This document shows positions 28,020 to 37,700 of a DNA stretch of 64,000 nucleotides, piece by piece. The stretch's first letter is position 1; the number at the start of each line of letters is the position of its first letter. This DNA comes from an uncultured Bryobacterales bacterium (lineage in GTDB: Bacteria > Acidobacteriota > Terriglobia > Bryobacterales > UBA6623). The stretch covers positions 4,166,062 to 4,230,061 of the forward strand of contig OX638379.1 of the NCBI GenBank assembly GCA_951813605.1, given 5' to 3'. Made by a program: the position numbers and the translations under genes. The notes under the pieces were generated by a model. The model was given only the letters and a program-made list of their open reading frames with translations. It was not told where the DNA came from and searched no databases.

Positions 28020-28025
28020 ATTATA
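28020..28025 (-). promoter_or_regulatory. leaderless -10 box (TATAAT) of nuoA
   Basis: A perfect minus-strand TATAAT lies 8 bases before the nuoA ATG at 28011, with no ribosome site. No -35 hexamer is obvious. Confidence 0.65.
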
Positions 28026-28056
28026 CATTGGCACTGGCTGGGCGGGCGCTTTGGAT

Positions 28057-28854
28057 TCAGTCGGGGCCTAGGAGGTCGTCGGAGAGTCGTTCGCTGGGTG
28101 GTCCCACGTGGATGTGAGGGCCGGTCGACCGCCCCGGGATCGCGCTGCGGAACGCGAAATATGGGATACCCAAGCTCTCCAGCATGTAGGTCATGAAAAC
28201 ACCTTCGTCCGAATCGGGGTGGAGCGCCACGTCAATCCTTCCAGTGTGGTCCAGCCCCATCGAGCGATGCAGATCTGTGTCTCCCTCGGCGCTGATCGGA
28301 GGGTCCTCGCCGAAAGCTTGGCGGTACATGTCGCCGATTTCCAGCAGGAGTTCCTGCTCGTATTCGTCGAAGCCGTAGAAGCGGTGGACCTCTTCCTCGC
28401 TCTCGATCTCTTCCCGATAGCTCTGGGCGGCCTCCATGCGTTCCATCTGCCGAGCTAGGCTGGCCCGGGACTCGGCGAGCTCGACTTGCCGCTGCGCGGC
28501 ATACAGCAAGTCCTTGGCCTCTTGGAGCCGCTTGGCTGGGACCACGCCAGCCCGCACCTGCGTGATGACCAGGTCGAATCGTTCCTGAACAATTCTCTGC
28601 AGTCCCTTGGCGGCATCGAGCATGGTCTTGATCTCGCCCGGCTCGAGCGTCTCGCTGAGGAGCGTGCGGCGAAGCGTCTCGCGGTAGCCCCGCTCCAAGT
28701 GCTTGCTCTCGGCTTCGACCAAGGCCTTGCGGGGAAGAGCCCCCGCTCGAACCAAGTCGCGCACTCGCTCAAGTTCGAAGTCAACTTGCGCAAGGAGGCC
28801 GGGTCCCGTGATCAAGAGGAGCAGGGACGCCGGAAGCGCGGCACGGCTCCGCAT
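28057..28854 (-). CDS. secreted coiled-coil protein with His-rich C-terminal domain
   Basis: I do not recognise a named family. The 265-residue protein has a signal peptide (MRSRAALPASLLLLITGPGLLAQ), then long charged helices. Two copies of a short repeat are seen: VRDLVRAGALPRKALVEAE and VITQVRAGVVPAKRLQEAK. The C-terminal 75 residues are globular, with LDHTGRIDVALHPDSDEG and TGPHIHVGPPS; the His/Asp/His set resembles the zinc site of M15-type peptidases, but the spacing differs. A TAGAAT box is 8 bases before the ATG. A cell-wall role is possible but speculative. Confidence 0.7.
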   Translation of the reverse strand: MRSRAALPASLLLLITGPGLLAQVDFELERVRDLVRAGALPRKALVEAESKHLERGYRETLRRTLLSETLEPGEIKTMLDAAKGLQRIVQERFDLVITQVRAGVVPAKRLQEAKDLLYAAQRQVELAESRASLARQMERMEAAQSYREEIESEEEVHRFYGFDEYEQELLLEIGDMYRQAFGEDPPISAEGDTDLHRSMGLDHTGRIDVALHPDSDEGVFMTYMLESLGIPYFAFRSAIPGRSTGPHIHVGPPSERLSDDLLGPD

Positions 28855-29234
28855 ACATACTCATTCTACTGGCGGTGCGGGCGGATCCGGTAGCTAGCCA
28901 TCACGGGAAGCCTCGTTCGTTGGTAGCGGACCAACGCTCTGCCCTTGGGCAGCAATTGCCAATTCCGGGCAGGCACGACGCACAGGAAAAGCCTCCGGCA
29001 CCGCTTCGACACGGGGCTCGGGCGGCCTGCAATCTCCCCTGCATGCCGACCGTGCGCTCACAGCCCTCGGCATGGCGTGCTGCCGGAAACCGTGTTGCTT
29101 TGCACGCCAGGGCACGAGGCGCATATACACGAGCTGCTTCTCCCATGGGCCGCCACGATGGGCAATCGGCCCCCGGTCGGCGGCGAGTAAGATGGAGGTG
29201 AATCGCAAGATCCGGTTCGGGATCTTCACATCAC
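28855..29234. other. 380-base intergenic stretch
   Basis: No supported gene lies between the divergent coiled-coil and rsfS genes. It should carry promoters for both. No tRNA or known RNA motif was recognised. Confidence 0.4.
28863..28868 (-). promoter_or_regulatory. leaderless -10 box (TAGAAT) of the coiled-coil gene
   Basis: Minus-strand TAGAAT ends 8 bases before the ATG at 28854; no Shine-Dalgarno sequence is present. Confidence 0.55.
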
Positions 29235-29576
29235 ATGGAAGACTGGGAACTCGCCGTACAAGCCGCACTAGATCGCAAGGCAATCGACACCGAAGTACTG
29301 GACATCGGCAAGGTGAGCACGTTCACTGAGCAGTTCGTGATCTGTCACGGCACTAACTCGCGCCAAGTCCAGTCTATTGCCGAGTCCGTCCGGACCGAGC
29401 TCAGGAGCGAAGGGCGGCGTCCGTTGAATGTGGAGGGCTTCCGCAACGCGGAATGGATACTGCTCGACTTCGGCGACTTCGTCGTCCATGTCTTTTCGAA
29501 AGACAAGCGCTACTACTACGACCTGGAGCGTCTTTGGAGGAATGCGCCCAGGCTTCCGATCCCGGCGGCTGTGTAA
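29235..29576 (+). CDS. rsfS: ribosome silencing factor RsfS
   Basis: RsfS binds uL14 on the large ribosomal subunit and blocks subunit joining when nutrients are scarce. The 113-residue protein has the family run LDIGKVSTFTEQFVICHGTNSRQVQSIAE, then AEWILLDFGDFVVHVF and YYDLERLW. The length is usual. The gene usually neighbours nadD or proA in other bacteria; here it stands alone. The ATG at 29235 is the only start that keeps the N-terminal helix at family length. Confidence 0.95.
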   Translation: MEDWELAVQAALDRKAIDTEVLDIGKVSTFTEQFVICHGTNSRQVQSIAESVRTELRSEGRRPLNVEGFRNAEWILLDFGDFVVHVFSKDKRYYYDLERLWRNAPRLPIPAAV

Positions 29577-29766
29577 TCCCGGCTAGAGGGTCGCCGGCTC
29601 TCATGTAGCGCTCGAGTGAGGGGCGACGCCTAGCGGTCCGTCACGCAGCTGGCATGCCACGGCTAGGCCCAAGACCGAAAAGGCTGCAGACCGAGCGCGT
29701 CGCCCAGCCGGAGGCGGGGGGTTGGGCCGAGGGGCCGCGAGCCGACAGGGACTCCGCCGGGCGTGG

Positions 29767-30621
29767 CTAATTCCCCTTGAGGCGAGCGCGGAGCGCCTGC
29801 GCGCGCTCGAAGTGCTTGGCCGCGCCATCCGATTTCAACGCAGCGCGCAACGCCTCCAACTCGCTGATGACAGCACAAAGCGCGTCGTCGATGACACCTT
29901 GATTCGTCTGGAGGATACCGGCCCAAACCTCGTATGGGCTCGCCGCCAGCCGAGTCATGTCTCTTAGGCCGTCTCCAGCGATCTCAAGATCCCTTGAGCC
30001 TGGGAGGCCGCCGCCGATGGCAGCCGCGAGCCCGGTTGCGACGATTTGCGGCACGTGGGAAGTCCAGCCGACGATCCGGTCGTGCTCGATGGGTTCCATC
30101 AATCTTGCCCTGCATCCCATGGCATTCAGCCATCCTAGGAACTCATCGAGGACCTGCGATTCCGGAATGGAGCGGCCAGTCGGTACGAGCGCGTAAGTCG
30201 CGCCGTCAAACAAGTTGGCTTCCGCGATTTCCACGCCGCGCCCTTCCTTGCCGGCCATGGGATGGCCCCCGAGAAATTCGGGCCCGCCGTCAAACAATTC
30301 ACGGGCTCGCTCCACAATTGCCCGCTTAGTGCTGCCTGCATCGGTGACCAAGGCATGGCGCGGCGCGTGCGCGCGCACCTGCTCAAGCTGCTGCACGATA
30401 ACAGGAACGGGCTGGGCCATGTAGACCAAGTCCGACTGAGGGACCGCCTCGTGCAGTAACCGGCCTTCGTCGATGACAGAGCGACCAAGCGCCCGCTCGA
30501 GAGTGGCAGGCGAGCTGACCCCGAGAATGCGCCCTCGATAGCCATTCCGCCGCAACGCCAGCGCGAACGACCCGCCGATGAGCCCGACGCCGATTACAGT
30601 AACGGTCTTGATCGCGGGCAC
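29767..30621 (-). CDS. tyrA: prephenate dehydrogenase
   Basis: This enzyme oxidatively decarboxylates prephenate to 4-hydroxyphenylpyruvate for tyrosine. The 284-residue protein shows the NAD-binding VIGVGLIGGSFALAL, the catalytic His region FLGGHPMAGKEGRGVE, and the helical dimer domain after residue 170. It lacks a fused chorismate mutase, which is instead a separate gene 4 bases upstream. It is the last gene of a trpA-chorismate mutase-tyrA operon. Confidence 0.95.
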   Translation of the reverse strand: MPAIKTVTVIGVGLIGGSFALALRRNGYRGRILGVSSPATLERALGRSVIDEGRLLHEAVPQSDLVYMAQPVPVIVQQLEQVRAHAPRHALVTDAGSTKRAIVERARELFDGGPEFLGGHPMAGKEGRGVEIAEANLFDGATYALVPTGRSIPESQVLDEFLGWLNAMGCRARLMEPIEHDRIVGWTSHVPQIVATGLAAAIGGGLPGSRDLEIAGDGLRDMTRLAASPYEVWAGILQTNQGVIDDALCAVISELEALRAALKSDGAAKHFERAQALRARLKGN

Positions 30622-30625
30622 GGAC

Positions 30626-30895
30626 CTAGTCGTCCCGTTGCCGCTGCATCGCCCGCATCTCTTGCATCACGACCTCGTAGATGCGTTCAAGAGCTTCGTT
30701 GGGGAGCGGGCCCGGATTGGACGCCAGCACGTTGTCTAGCACCACGCGTTCGCGTTTGGGCTCGCGTACGGGCATGCCCTGCCGCCGCTTCAGCGGAGCC
30801 AAGCCGAGCGCGCACTCGGCGCGGCGGCTCAGAAGGGCGACAACCTTGCGGTCCAGCAGATCGATCTCCTTCCGCCAGTCGCTCAGGCGCTTCAT
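30626..30895 (-). CDS. chorismate mutase (AroQ type)
   Basis: This 89-residue all-helical AroQ-type mutase converts chorismate to prephenate. It reads LSDWRKEIDLLDRKVVALLSRR at the N-terminus, giving the catalytic Arg, then AECALGLAPLKRRQGMPV with the second-helix Lys and a PVREPKRE loop. The ATG overlaps the trpA stop as ATGA, and the gene ends 4 bases before tyrA. The three are thus a tight operon that supplies the Phe/Tyr branch. Confidence 0.93.
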   Translation of the reverse strand: MKRLSDWRKEIDLLDRKVVALLSRRAECALGLAPLKRRQGMPVREPKRERVVLDNVLASNPGPLPNEALERIYEVVMQEMRAMQRQRDD

Positions 30896-31770
30896 GCCTG
30901 CACCGTCGCCGCCTTTCTAGCATGTCGGGGAAAAGCCAGGCCCAGCTTGAATTCCGCAGCGAGCGCTTCCAGCCTCTCTTCGAGGTCGTGCTGCGTGGAA
31001 TGCGCCTCGATCAGACTCATGAACGCGCTGCCCACGACGGCCCCTTCAGCATGCGGGGCGACCTCCTGCATGTGCTCCCGCGTCGACAAGCCGAATCCAA
31101 GCGCCAGCGGGAGCGAAGTCAGCGCGCGTGTTCGCGCGACCAGCGGAATTGCTTCGCTAGAGATGCTCGTTCGCTCGCCCGTCACGCCGGCCCTCGACAC
31201 GAGGTACACGAAGCCGCTGCAGTGCCTCGCGATCTCGGCGATGCGCGCAGGCGGCGTGGTCTGCGTTGCAAGAAACACGCAATCAAGTCCCCTGCGGCGC
31301 ATCTCGGCCACATAGGTCTCGGCTTCCTCGATGTTCAGGTCGGTCAGCAAGGCGCCGTCCACGCCGACTTTCGCGGCATCATCTGCGAAACGCTCGAAGC
31401 CGTATCGGAGGACGGGATTTAGGTAACTGAAAAGGACGACGGGTATGTCGGACTTCTCACGGAGCTCCCGGACCAGGCGCAGCACAGTGCTCACGCTCGT
31501 ACCGGAGTTGAGAGCACGCTCGCTTGCCCTTTGGATCACCGGCCCGTCGGCGATGGGATCCGAGAACGGAACTCCTAGTTCCAAGATGTCGGTGCCGCCG
31601 CGCTCCAGCGCCAGGATCAGGTCGACGGTGCGATCCGGCGAAGGGTCTCCCGCGGTCAAGTAGGAGATGAGGCCGCGAGCGCCCTCCGCCTCCAGCCGGG
31701 CGAAGGTGCGTGAGATGCGCCCGGACGCTTCGCTCGGCATGGCGACGGGCCTGACTTCCGGAGCACTCAC
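30892..31770 (-). CDS. trpA: tryptophan synthase alpha subunit
   Basis: TrpA cleaves indole-3-glycerol phosphate to indole and glyceraldehyde 3-phosphate and hands indole to TrpB. The barrel contains LELGVPFSDPIADGPVIQRA with the catalytic Glu/Asp and GALLTDLNIEEAE, plus the phosphate loop GFGLS and VGSAFM near the end. The GTG at 31770 gives 292 residues and lies 11 bases after a TACAAT box. An ATG at 31740 giving 282 residues is also possible. trpB is not in the window. It overlaps the chorismate mutase gene by 4 bases. Confidence 0.95.
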   Translation of the reverse strand: MSAPEVRPVAMPSEASGRISRTFARLEAEGARGLISYLTAGDPSPDRTVDLILALERGGTDILELGVPFSDPIADGPVIQRASERALNSGTSVSTVLRLVRELREKSDIPVVLFSYLNPVLRYGFERFADDAAKVGVDGALLTDLNIEEAETYVAEMRRRGLDCVFLATQTTPPARIAEIARHCSGFVYLVSRAGVTGERTSISSEAIPLVARTRALTSLPLALGFGLSTREHMQEVAPHAEGAVVGSAFMSLIEAHSTQHDLEERLEALAAEFKLGLAFPRHARKAATVQA

Positions 31771-31782
31771 GTCGAAGCACCA

Positions 31783-31810
31783 TTGTACAAAGCAGCCAAG
31801 AGGCTATTAT
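31783..31810 (+). promoter_or_regulatory. sigma-70-like promoter of the mandelate-racemase-like gene
   Basis: TTGTAC at 31783-31788 and TATTAT at 31805-31810 are separated by 16 bases, 21 bases before the ATG at 31832. The same TTGTAC bases, read on the other strand, contain the TACAAT box of trpA, so the divergent promoters overlap. Confidence 0.6.
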
Positions 31811-31831
31811 GCTGTATTCCGTGCCGCCAAC

Positions 31832-32923
31832 ATGAAGGTTGACCGCGTAGTCGCATCTCGATTCTCAATTCCGCTGCCTTATCCGGTTAGCGATGCCACG
31901 CACGGAGTAATCACTCACTTCACCCTTGTCACTGTCCAGATTCTCACCCGGGACGGCGTCGAGGGCATTGGCTACACATACACGGTAGGCAAGGCCGGAG
32001 GACGCGCTATCGCTTCGCTAATCGAGGACGACCTCGGCCCGGTCATCGAAGACCGCGACCCGCGCCGGGTGGAGGCGCTGTGGAAGGCCATGTGGCAGAA
32101 CACCCACTATGTCGGACGGGGAGGGCCCGCGAGCTTCGCAATCTCGGCCGTGGACATTGCGCTCTGGGACATCAAAGCCAAGGCCTCGCAGGAGCCGCTG
32201 TGGCGCTTGCTGGGAGGGTTCAATCGGCAAGTCCCGGCCTACGCCGGCGGAATTGACCTGCATTTGTCTCTGGACGAGTTGGGGACGCGGACCCAACGCA
32301 GTTTGGCGCGAGGCTTCCGGGCCATCAAGATGAAGGTGGGCCGACCTCGCCTGAGAGAAGACATGGTCCGAGTCGAGTCGGTACGCGAATTGATCGGCCC
32401 GGATATCCCGCTCATGGTCGACGCGAATATGGCATGGAGCGTCGAGGAGGCGATTCGCGCATCGCGGAGGCTTGCGGAATACGATGTCTTCTGGCTCGAG
32501 GAGCCGACCGCGCCCAGCGATGTGCAGGGCCATGCCCGCATCCAGTGCGAAGGTGCATTGCCGGTCGCGGCCGGAGAGAATCTGCACACGCTCGAGGAAT
32601 TCGAAGCCTTGATCTCGGCAAACGGCGTGGCGTTCCCAGAGCCCGATGCAACGAACTGCGGGGGTGTCACAGGCTGGATGAAGGTCGCCCGCCTAGCCGA
32701 GGCGCGCAACTTGCCTGTCACTTCCCATGGCGTGCATGACCTGCACGTGAGCCTTTTGGCTGCCGTGGCCAACGCCTCCTATCTCGAGGTCCATGGCTTC
32801 GGGCTTGACGGATACCTTGAGAGTCCGATGGCGTTCACGTCAGGCTACGCCGAACCTTCCGCGCGCCCGGGCCATGGTGTCTCGTTCCAATGGAACCAAC
32901 TCCGGCGATACCTCGAAACCTAG
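31832..32923 (+). CDS. mandelate racemase/muconate lactonizing family enzyme
   Basis: This enolase-superfamily enzyme of 363 residues is from the mandelate racemase subgroup. It has the KxK base motif IKMKVGRP, metal ligands in LMVDANMAW, FWLEEPTAP and AAGENLHT, and the His base in VTSHGVHDLH. It abstracts a proton next to a carboxylate of an unknown hydroxy- or sugar-acid. The ATG at 31832 keeps the N-terminal MKVDRVVASRFSI strand; an in-frame extension overlaps trpA. It is followed by the amidohydrolase-like gene after about 50 bases. Confidence 0.9.
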   Translation: MKVDRVVASRFSIPLPYPVSDATHGVITHFTLVTVQILTRDGVEGIGYTYTVGKAGGRAIASLIEDDLGPVIEDRDPRRVEALWKAMWQNTHYVGRGGPASFAISAVDIALWDIKAKASQEPLWRLLGGFNRQVPAYAGGIDLHLSLDELGTRTQRSLARGFRAIKMKVGRPRLREDMVRVESVRELIGPDIPLMVDANMAWSVEEAIRASRRLAEYDVFWLEEPTAPSDVQGHARIQCEGALPVAAGENLHTLEEFEALISANGVAFPEPDATNCGGVTGWMKVARLAEARNLPVTSHGVHDLHVSLLAAVANASYLEVHGFGLDGYLESPMAFTSGYAEPSARPGHGVSFQWNQLRRYLET

Positions 32924-32973
32924 CGGCACGTGCGCCTAGTGGGTCAACGAAATTCGCCGCGGTCACCGAGATC

Positions 32974-34371
32974 ATGCAGTGCCGAGCCGACCCCATGGCT
33001 GCTCGGCCGGCATTCAAGGCTCGGAAACCGGGCTGGCCAACAATAGCAGCGTGCATGCTGGCGATGGCAGTCGTCGGCCCGGCGATCGCCACCGGGGCGG
33101 GCAGCCGAGCGACGGTCCTGATACGAGACGTGTTGCTGATCGACGGCACGGGTCGAGAGCCGAGACCCGGAACCGACATCCTCCTTAGGAAAGGCCGCAT
33201 TTCGCGCGTAGGGTCCACGGGCACCATCAAGGCTCCTGCCGGCACGGTCATAGTCGAAGCATCGGGAAAGACGGTCGTGCCGGGGATCATCAACCTGCGG
33301 GGCTTGGCAGGGCTTATCCGGAGCCCGGAGGTGGAAGGCGAGAATTTCGGCCAAGATGAGATCCTGCGGCACCTTGCCAGGTACGCGGCCTACGGTGTGA
33401 CCACGGTCGCTACGCCAGGGCCGAGCGGCGCCCGCCTGAAGGGCATCCAAGACGGAATCGCTTCCGGTCGCCTGCGAAACGCCGCCCGCGTGCTGACAGC
33501 GCTTCGCACGCTGCGCGCAGCCGTGCCCGCGAATGAGCGATACCCGAGCCTCAGGGACGCTTTCGAGACGCCTCGCAGCGCTACCGATGCCCAGAGGTCG
33601 GTTGAACGCCTCGCAGGGGAGGGGGCCGACTTCATCGCGTTCGATGACATCCGTGATGCCGCCCGCCAAGGCATCGGCATGGAAGTGCCCCTGGCGATCA
33701 TGAAACGCGCCCGGCGGCTGGGCCTGCGCGTCGCGATCCAGACCTCAAGCGTCGGTTCGGCCACCGCCCTTGTCCGTGCGGGAGCCGCGGCCGTGACAAG
33801 CAGCGTGTGCGACCGGGAGGTGGGAGATGCATTCATCTCGGAAATGCTCGCGGCTAACGCAGTGTACGCTCCCGCGCTGTTCGCCGAGTCCATCGGCTTC
33901 CATTACGGTGACCGGGTGGGGTGGCTCGACGACAGGTACTTGCGCCGGTCGCTGCCGCCAGGGATAACGGGCATACTGCGGGGTCCGGTGTTGATGCGGC
34001 AGGCACTTGACCCGGACCGCGCCCTCAAGCGCCACCGCTTTGACACTGCCTGGCGCAACCTGCGGAAGCTCGCCGCGGCCGGAGTGCGAATCGGATTCGC
34101 CAGCGGTTCCGGGTTCCCGGCCAGCTTCGAGGGTTATTCCGATTATCGGGAAGCAGTCCTGATGAAACGAGCCGGGATGTCGCCCTTGGAGATCATCCGG
34201 GCTTTCTCGAGCGGCAGCGCTACGGCCTTGGGGATCGAGCGGAAACGAGGAGCGTTGCTGCCAGGCCGCCTCGCGGACTTAGTGATACTGAATGCGAACC
34301 CGCTGCACAACATCCACAATCTTCGCGAACTGCATGGCGTCTTTGTGGGGGGACGCCTGGTGAAGCTGTAG
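32974..34371 (+). CDS. amidohydrolase-fold protein lacking its metal ligands
   Basis: The fold is that of a cyclic amidohydrolase: VLLIDGTGREPRPGTDILLRKG and GKTVVPGIIN at the N-terminus, and GALLPGRLADLVILNANPL at the C-terminus. Yet the catalytic positions are changed. After VVPGII, NLRGLAG replaces the usual D-x-H-x-H. The mid-barrel His is in IQTSSVGSAT (Gln), GADxxEHG is GAAAVTSSV, and the late Asp is FASGSG. The protein is probably not a metallo-hydrolase. A signal/anchor is seen (GWPTIAACMLAMAVVGPAIATGA). The start is uncertain (32974 used; 32995 possible). It may bind a ligand or act as a scaffold. Confidence 0.75.
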   Translation: MQCRADPMAARPAFKARKPGWPTIAACMLAMAVVGPAIATGAGSRATVLIRDVLLIDGTGREPRPGTDILLRKGRISRVGSTGTIKAPAGTVIVEASGKTVVPGIINLRGLAGLIRSPEVEGENFGQDEILRHLARYAAYGVTTVATPGPSGARLKGIQDGIASGRLRNAARVLTALRTLRAAVPANERYPSLRDAFETPRSATDAQRSVERLAGEGADFIAFDDIRDAARQGIGMEVPLAIMKRARRLGLRVAIQTSSVGSATALVRAGAAAVTSSVCDREVGDAFISEMLAANAVYAPALFAESIGFHYGDRVGWLDDRYLRRSLPPGITGILRGPVLMRQALDPDRALKRHRFDTAWRNLRKLAAAGVRIGFASGSGFPASFEGYSDYREAVLMKRAGMSPLEIIRAFSSGSATALGIERKRGALLPGRLADLVILNANPLHNIHNLRELHGVFVGGRLVKL

Positions 34372-34715
34372 CGAGTGTCCTCTTCGGCTAAACCACCTAG
34401 GCCGATTGTCAGTCCAGCCAGCCTGGCTCGCGTCCCGCTAGGGTTGTGGCTTCGGAGCCCGCGGGTGCAATCCCCCCTATCGACTGCGGCCTGCATGGCA
34501 GCCGAGTCATTGCATCGATTCGGCACGGGATCGGTACCGTCGGCGAGCAGCCAGAAGATCGCCCAAGGCAACCGGTCCCTTGGGACGTTCGGGCCAAGGC
34601 AGGTTGCCTGGCCGGCGATCCGGAGACAGGCCTCTTGATTTCGGATGACGATGCGCGTCCCCAGGCAGTATGCCCCGGGACGCGCAGTTTCTTTATTCCA
34701 ACGGGATTCAGGAAC
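34372..34715. other. intergenic stretch between convergent genes
   Basis: No gene is supported in these 344 bases. They contain a strong terminator at 34,652-34,696. Confidence 0.45.
34652..34696 (+). terminator. rho-independent terminator
   Basis: TGCGCGTCCC and GGGACGCGCA pair over 10 bp, with a nested GGCA/TGCC stem in the loop, followed by GTTTCTTTATT. The T-run is on the plus strand, so it ends the transcript of the amidohydrolase-like gene, about 280 bases past its stop. Confidence 0.75.
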
Positions 34716-37700
34716 CTAGAAGATGAACTTGAACCCCAGCTGCATGACCCGACCGGGAGCCGCGTTGGAGATAACTCCTAGGTTGCGGTTGCCGACCTGT
34801 AGGTTTGGGCCGTCGAAGATCGGCGAGTTGAAGGCATTGAACGCTTCGGCCCGGAACTGAACCCGCGATGTCTCGCTGATCTGGAAGTTCTTGTGCAAGG
34901 CTAGGTCGAACTTGATCGTTCCAGGAGCCTCAAGAATGTTCCGGCCGGCGTTCCCGTAGGTGAACGGATCGTTGCGCTCGAACGCTTCTGTGTTGAACCA
35001 GCGATCGGGCCCTCTCTCCGAGCGGGGTATCCTCCACTCCCCGACAACCTTGGGCCGGTCGAGGTTGAAGCCTCCCGTTCCAGACGGGTTGCCCCTCACG
35101 GACAGATTCATTGGAAATCCCGTGATGAAGCTGTTGATGCCGCCGAGCGTCCAGCCGCCAAGGATCGCGTTCGCCGCCTTGCCCCAGCCGGAGCCGTACT
35201 GGCGTCCCTGGCCGAAGGGCAGGTCGTACAGATAGCTGACGACCGCCCGGTGCGCAACGTGCTGGTTGAGCAGCGACCGCTCGGCCGCGAGATCGTTCGG
35301 GTTCTGAACACCCCAGTTCGCCCCGATCCCGCGGTCCTCGCCCGGGATGAAGCTGTAGTCGCCGATCGCTTTGGACCAGGTGTAGGACACCAAGAAGCTC
35401 AGGCCGCTGCCGTATCGCTTCTCCATCTTCGTCTGCAGCGCGTGGTAATTCGAGTTGGAATTGTTCCGGAAGTTGTGCAGGAATGACAGCCCCACGTCGT
35501 GCTCGCTGCCGGGGAAGCGGACCTTCTGCCACTTCCGGCGGCTATTCGCACTGCCGGGGCCGGGCTCTGCGTGGTTCAGGTTGTAGCGGCGGATAATGTG
35601 GGTTCCCTTCGTGCCAAAATACCCGACCTCCCAAAGCACGTTGTTCGGCAGTTGCTTCTGGATGTTGAAGTTCCACTGGGTCGCCACGGGCCACGGCGGG
35701 TCGATCTCGAACGAACCCGGCACCAGCGGCGGGGACTTTTCCGGGCTCAGAGCGCCGGCGCCCTGCCCCGCCTGAACTCTGATGGTCGGTGTGAGTCGAT
35801 CAGTGCCGATTTGCGTCTTGACATGAGACGGCGGGTTGGTCTCCATGAACTCGCCGCCACCAGTGTTCATCGTATTGGCGTAAAAGAGGCCGAATCCGCC
35901 TCGAACGACCGTGGACTCGCGCATTCGATAGGCGAATCCGAAGCGCGGGGCGAAGTTGTTCAAGTCAGACGTCACGAGCGAGCGGCTGAACCGCCCCGAA
36001 CCCCTTTCGCCCACGACCACGAACTTCGGTTGGTTGGTGTCAGTATCCACATCCAGATTCGAGATCTTGTCGAACTTGTCGACCCAGGGAAGGCTCACTT
36101 CGTAGCGCAGCCCGAGATTGATGGTCAGCTTGTCCGTGATTCGCCAATCGTCCTGAATGTACTGATGCATCCAGGGAGCGCGCAACGCCATATGCCTGTG
36201 GTTCGAGTTACGGGCCTCGCGCGAGTATCCGAGCAGGAAGTCGGCCATGGAGGCGCCGCCACCGCGGGTGACCGGATCTTCCGTGAACCGAGCGTCGAAG
36301 ACAAACCGGCCGGTGATGAAGCCGGCATTGAAGATCTGGCTCTGCAGCCAGTAGGTCGTGTGGCCGAACTTCAGCGTGTGGCGACCCTTGGTCCATGTGA
36401 TGTCGGCGGCAAACTGGCGGGTCTGCGAGGCGATGTAGTTGAAACAGCAGCTGCCGACACCTCGGAAACCGGCGGGGGTGAAGGAGCCCGAGCCGGGGGT
36501 TGAAACATCGAGCCCGTTGCCCATGTCCAGCCCGACGATCGGATTCACCGGGACGTCATTCGCGTGCTCGACACCCGTGTCGATGTAACTCCAGCCGGTT
36601 CGGAAAGACCCGACTAGGTTGGGCGACCAGACGCCGTTGTAGATCAGCGCCATCTGGCGATTCGTGATATCGACGTCCTTTCCGTGCAGATATAGCCCGT
36701 CGGCGCTGTCGGGCAACACTGGCACCCGACCGTTGTTAGTCTGCTGGCCGCTGAGACGGAAGTAGAAATTGTTCTGGTCGTCGATGCTCTGGTCGTAACG
36801 CACGTCCCAGCGATTCAGGTCTTGGTTGCGCGGCGGGATAAACACATGATTCCGCGTTCGCGAGTCGTTGGTCGGCTCCGGCCACCAGCCCCGCGCGATT
36901 CTCATCACAGGGTCGATCCGAGACTCAGGGACTCTGTTGCCGGGAAATGGATCGCGAGTGCGGGTCTCCGTGTCCGTCGTGAGGGGGTCTCGGATAACGC
37001 TCCTCGCGGCGTCGAAGATTCCCACTCGCTCGTCCATGCTCGGAATCGTGTTCACGCGGGTGGTGGATTCCCGGATGTCCGTGTACTCCATGTCGCCGAA
37101 CAGAAAGGCTTTGTTGCGCTTGACCGGCCCGCCGATCGCGAACCCGTACTGATTGCGCTTGAACGGCGGCTTCTCTGCATCATGGGGAACGAAGAAATTC
37201 TTGGCATCCATGCCCTCGTTACGAAGGAACTCGAACGCCGCGCCATGAATGTCATTGGTACCGGACTTGGTAGTCATGGTGACCACGCCGCCCATCGAGC
37301 GCCCGAACTCCGCCGAATAGGCGTTGGTGAGGATCTTGAACTCCTGGACTGCGTCGAGCTGCGGCTTGATGGCCTCTTTCTGGTTTCCCTGTGATGCAAT
37401 TGACTGGTTGTTGTTGTCGATCCCGTCGATAATGAAGTTCACCTGCGTGGCCTGCGAGCCCCCGACACTGACGCCCTGGCGGTTGGCGACTTCTGAACGC
37501 GCGGGAGGAGTCACGCCGGCCGAGATCCGGGCGAGCTGCAAGTAGTCTCGACCGTTCAGCGGCAGCTCGAGGATCTGCTGGTTCTCCATCACCGTGCCGG
37601 TCGCTCCCTCTTGCGTCTGCAGGAGCGGCGCCTGGGCGACGACTTCAATAGTTTCGGTGACTTCGCCGATCTCCAGCACCAGGTCGACTTGCCGCGTGTC

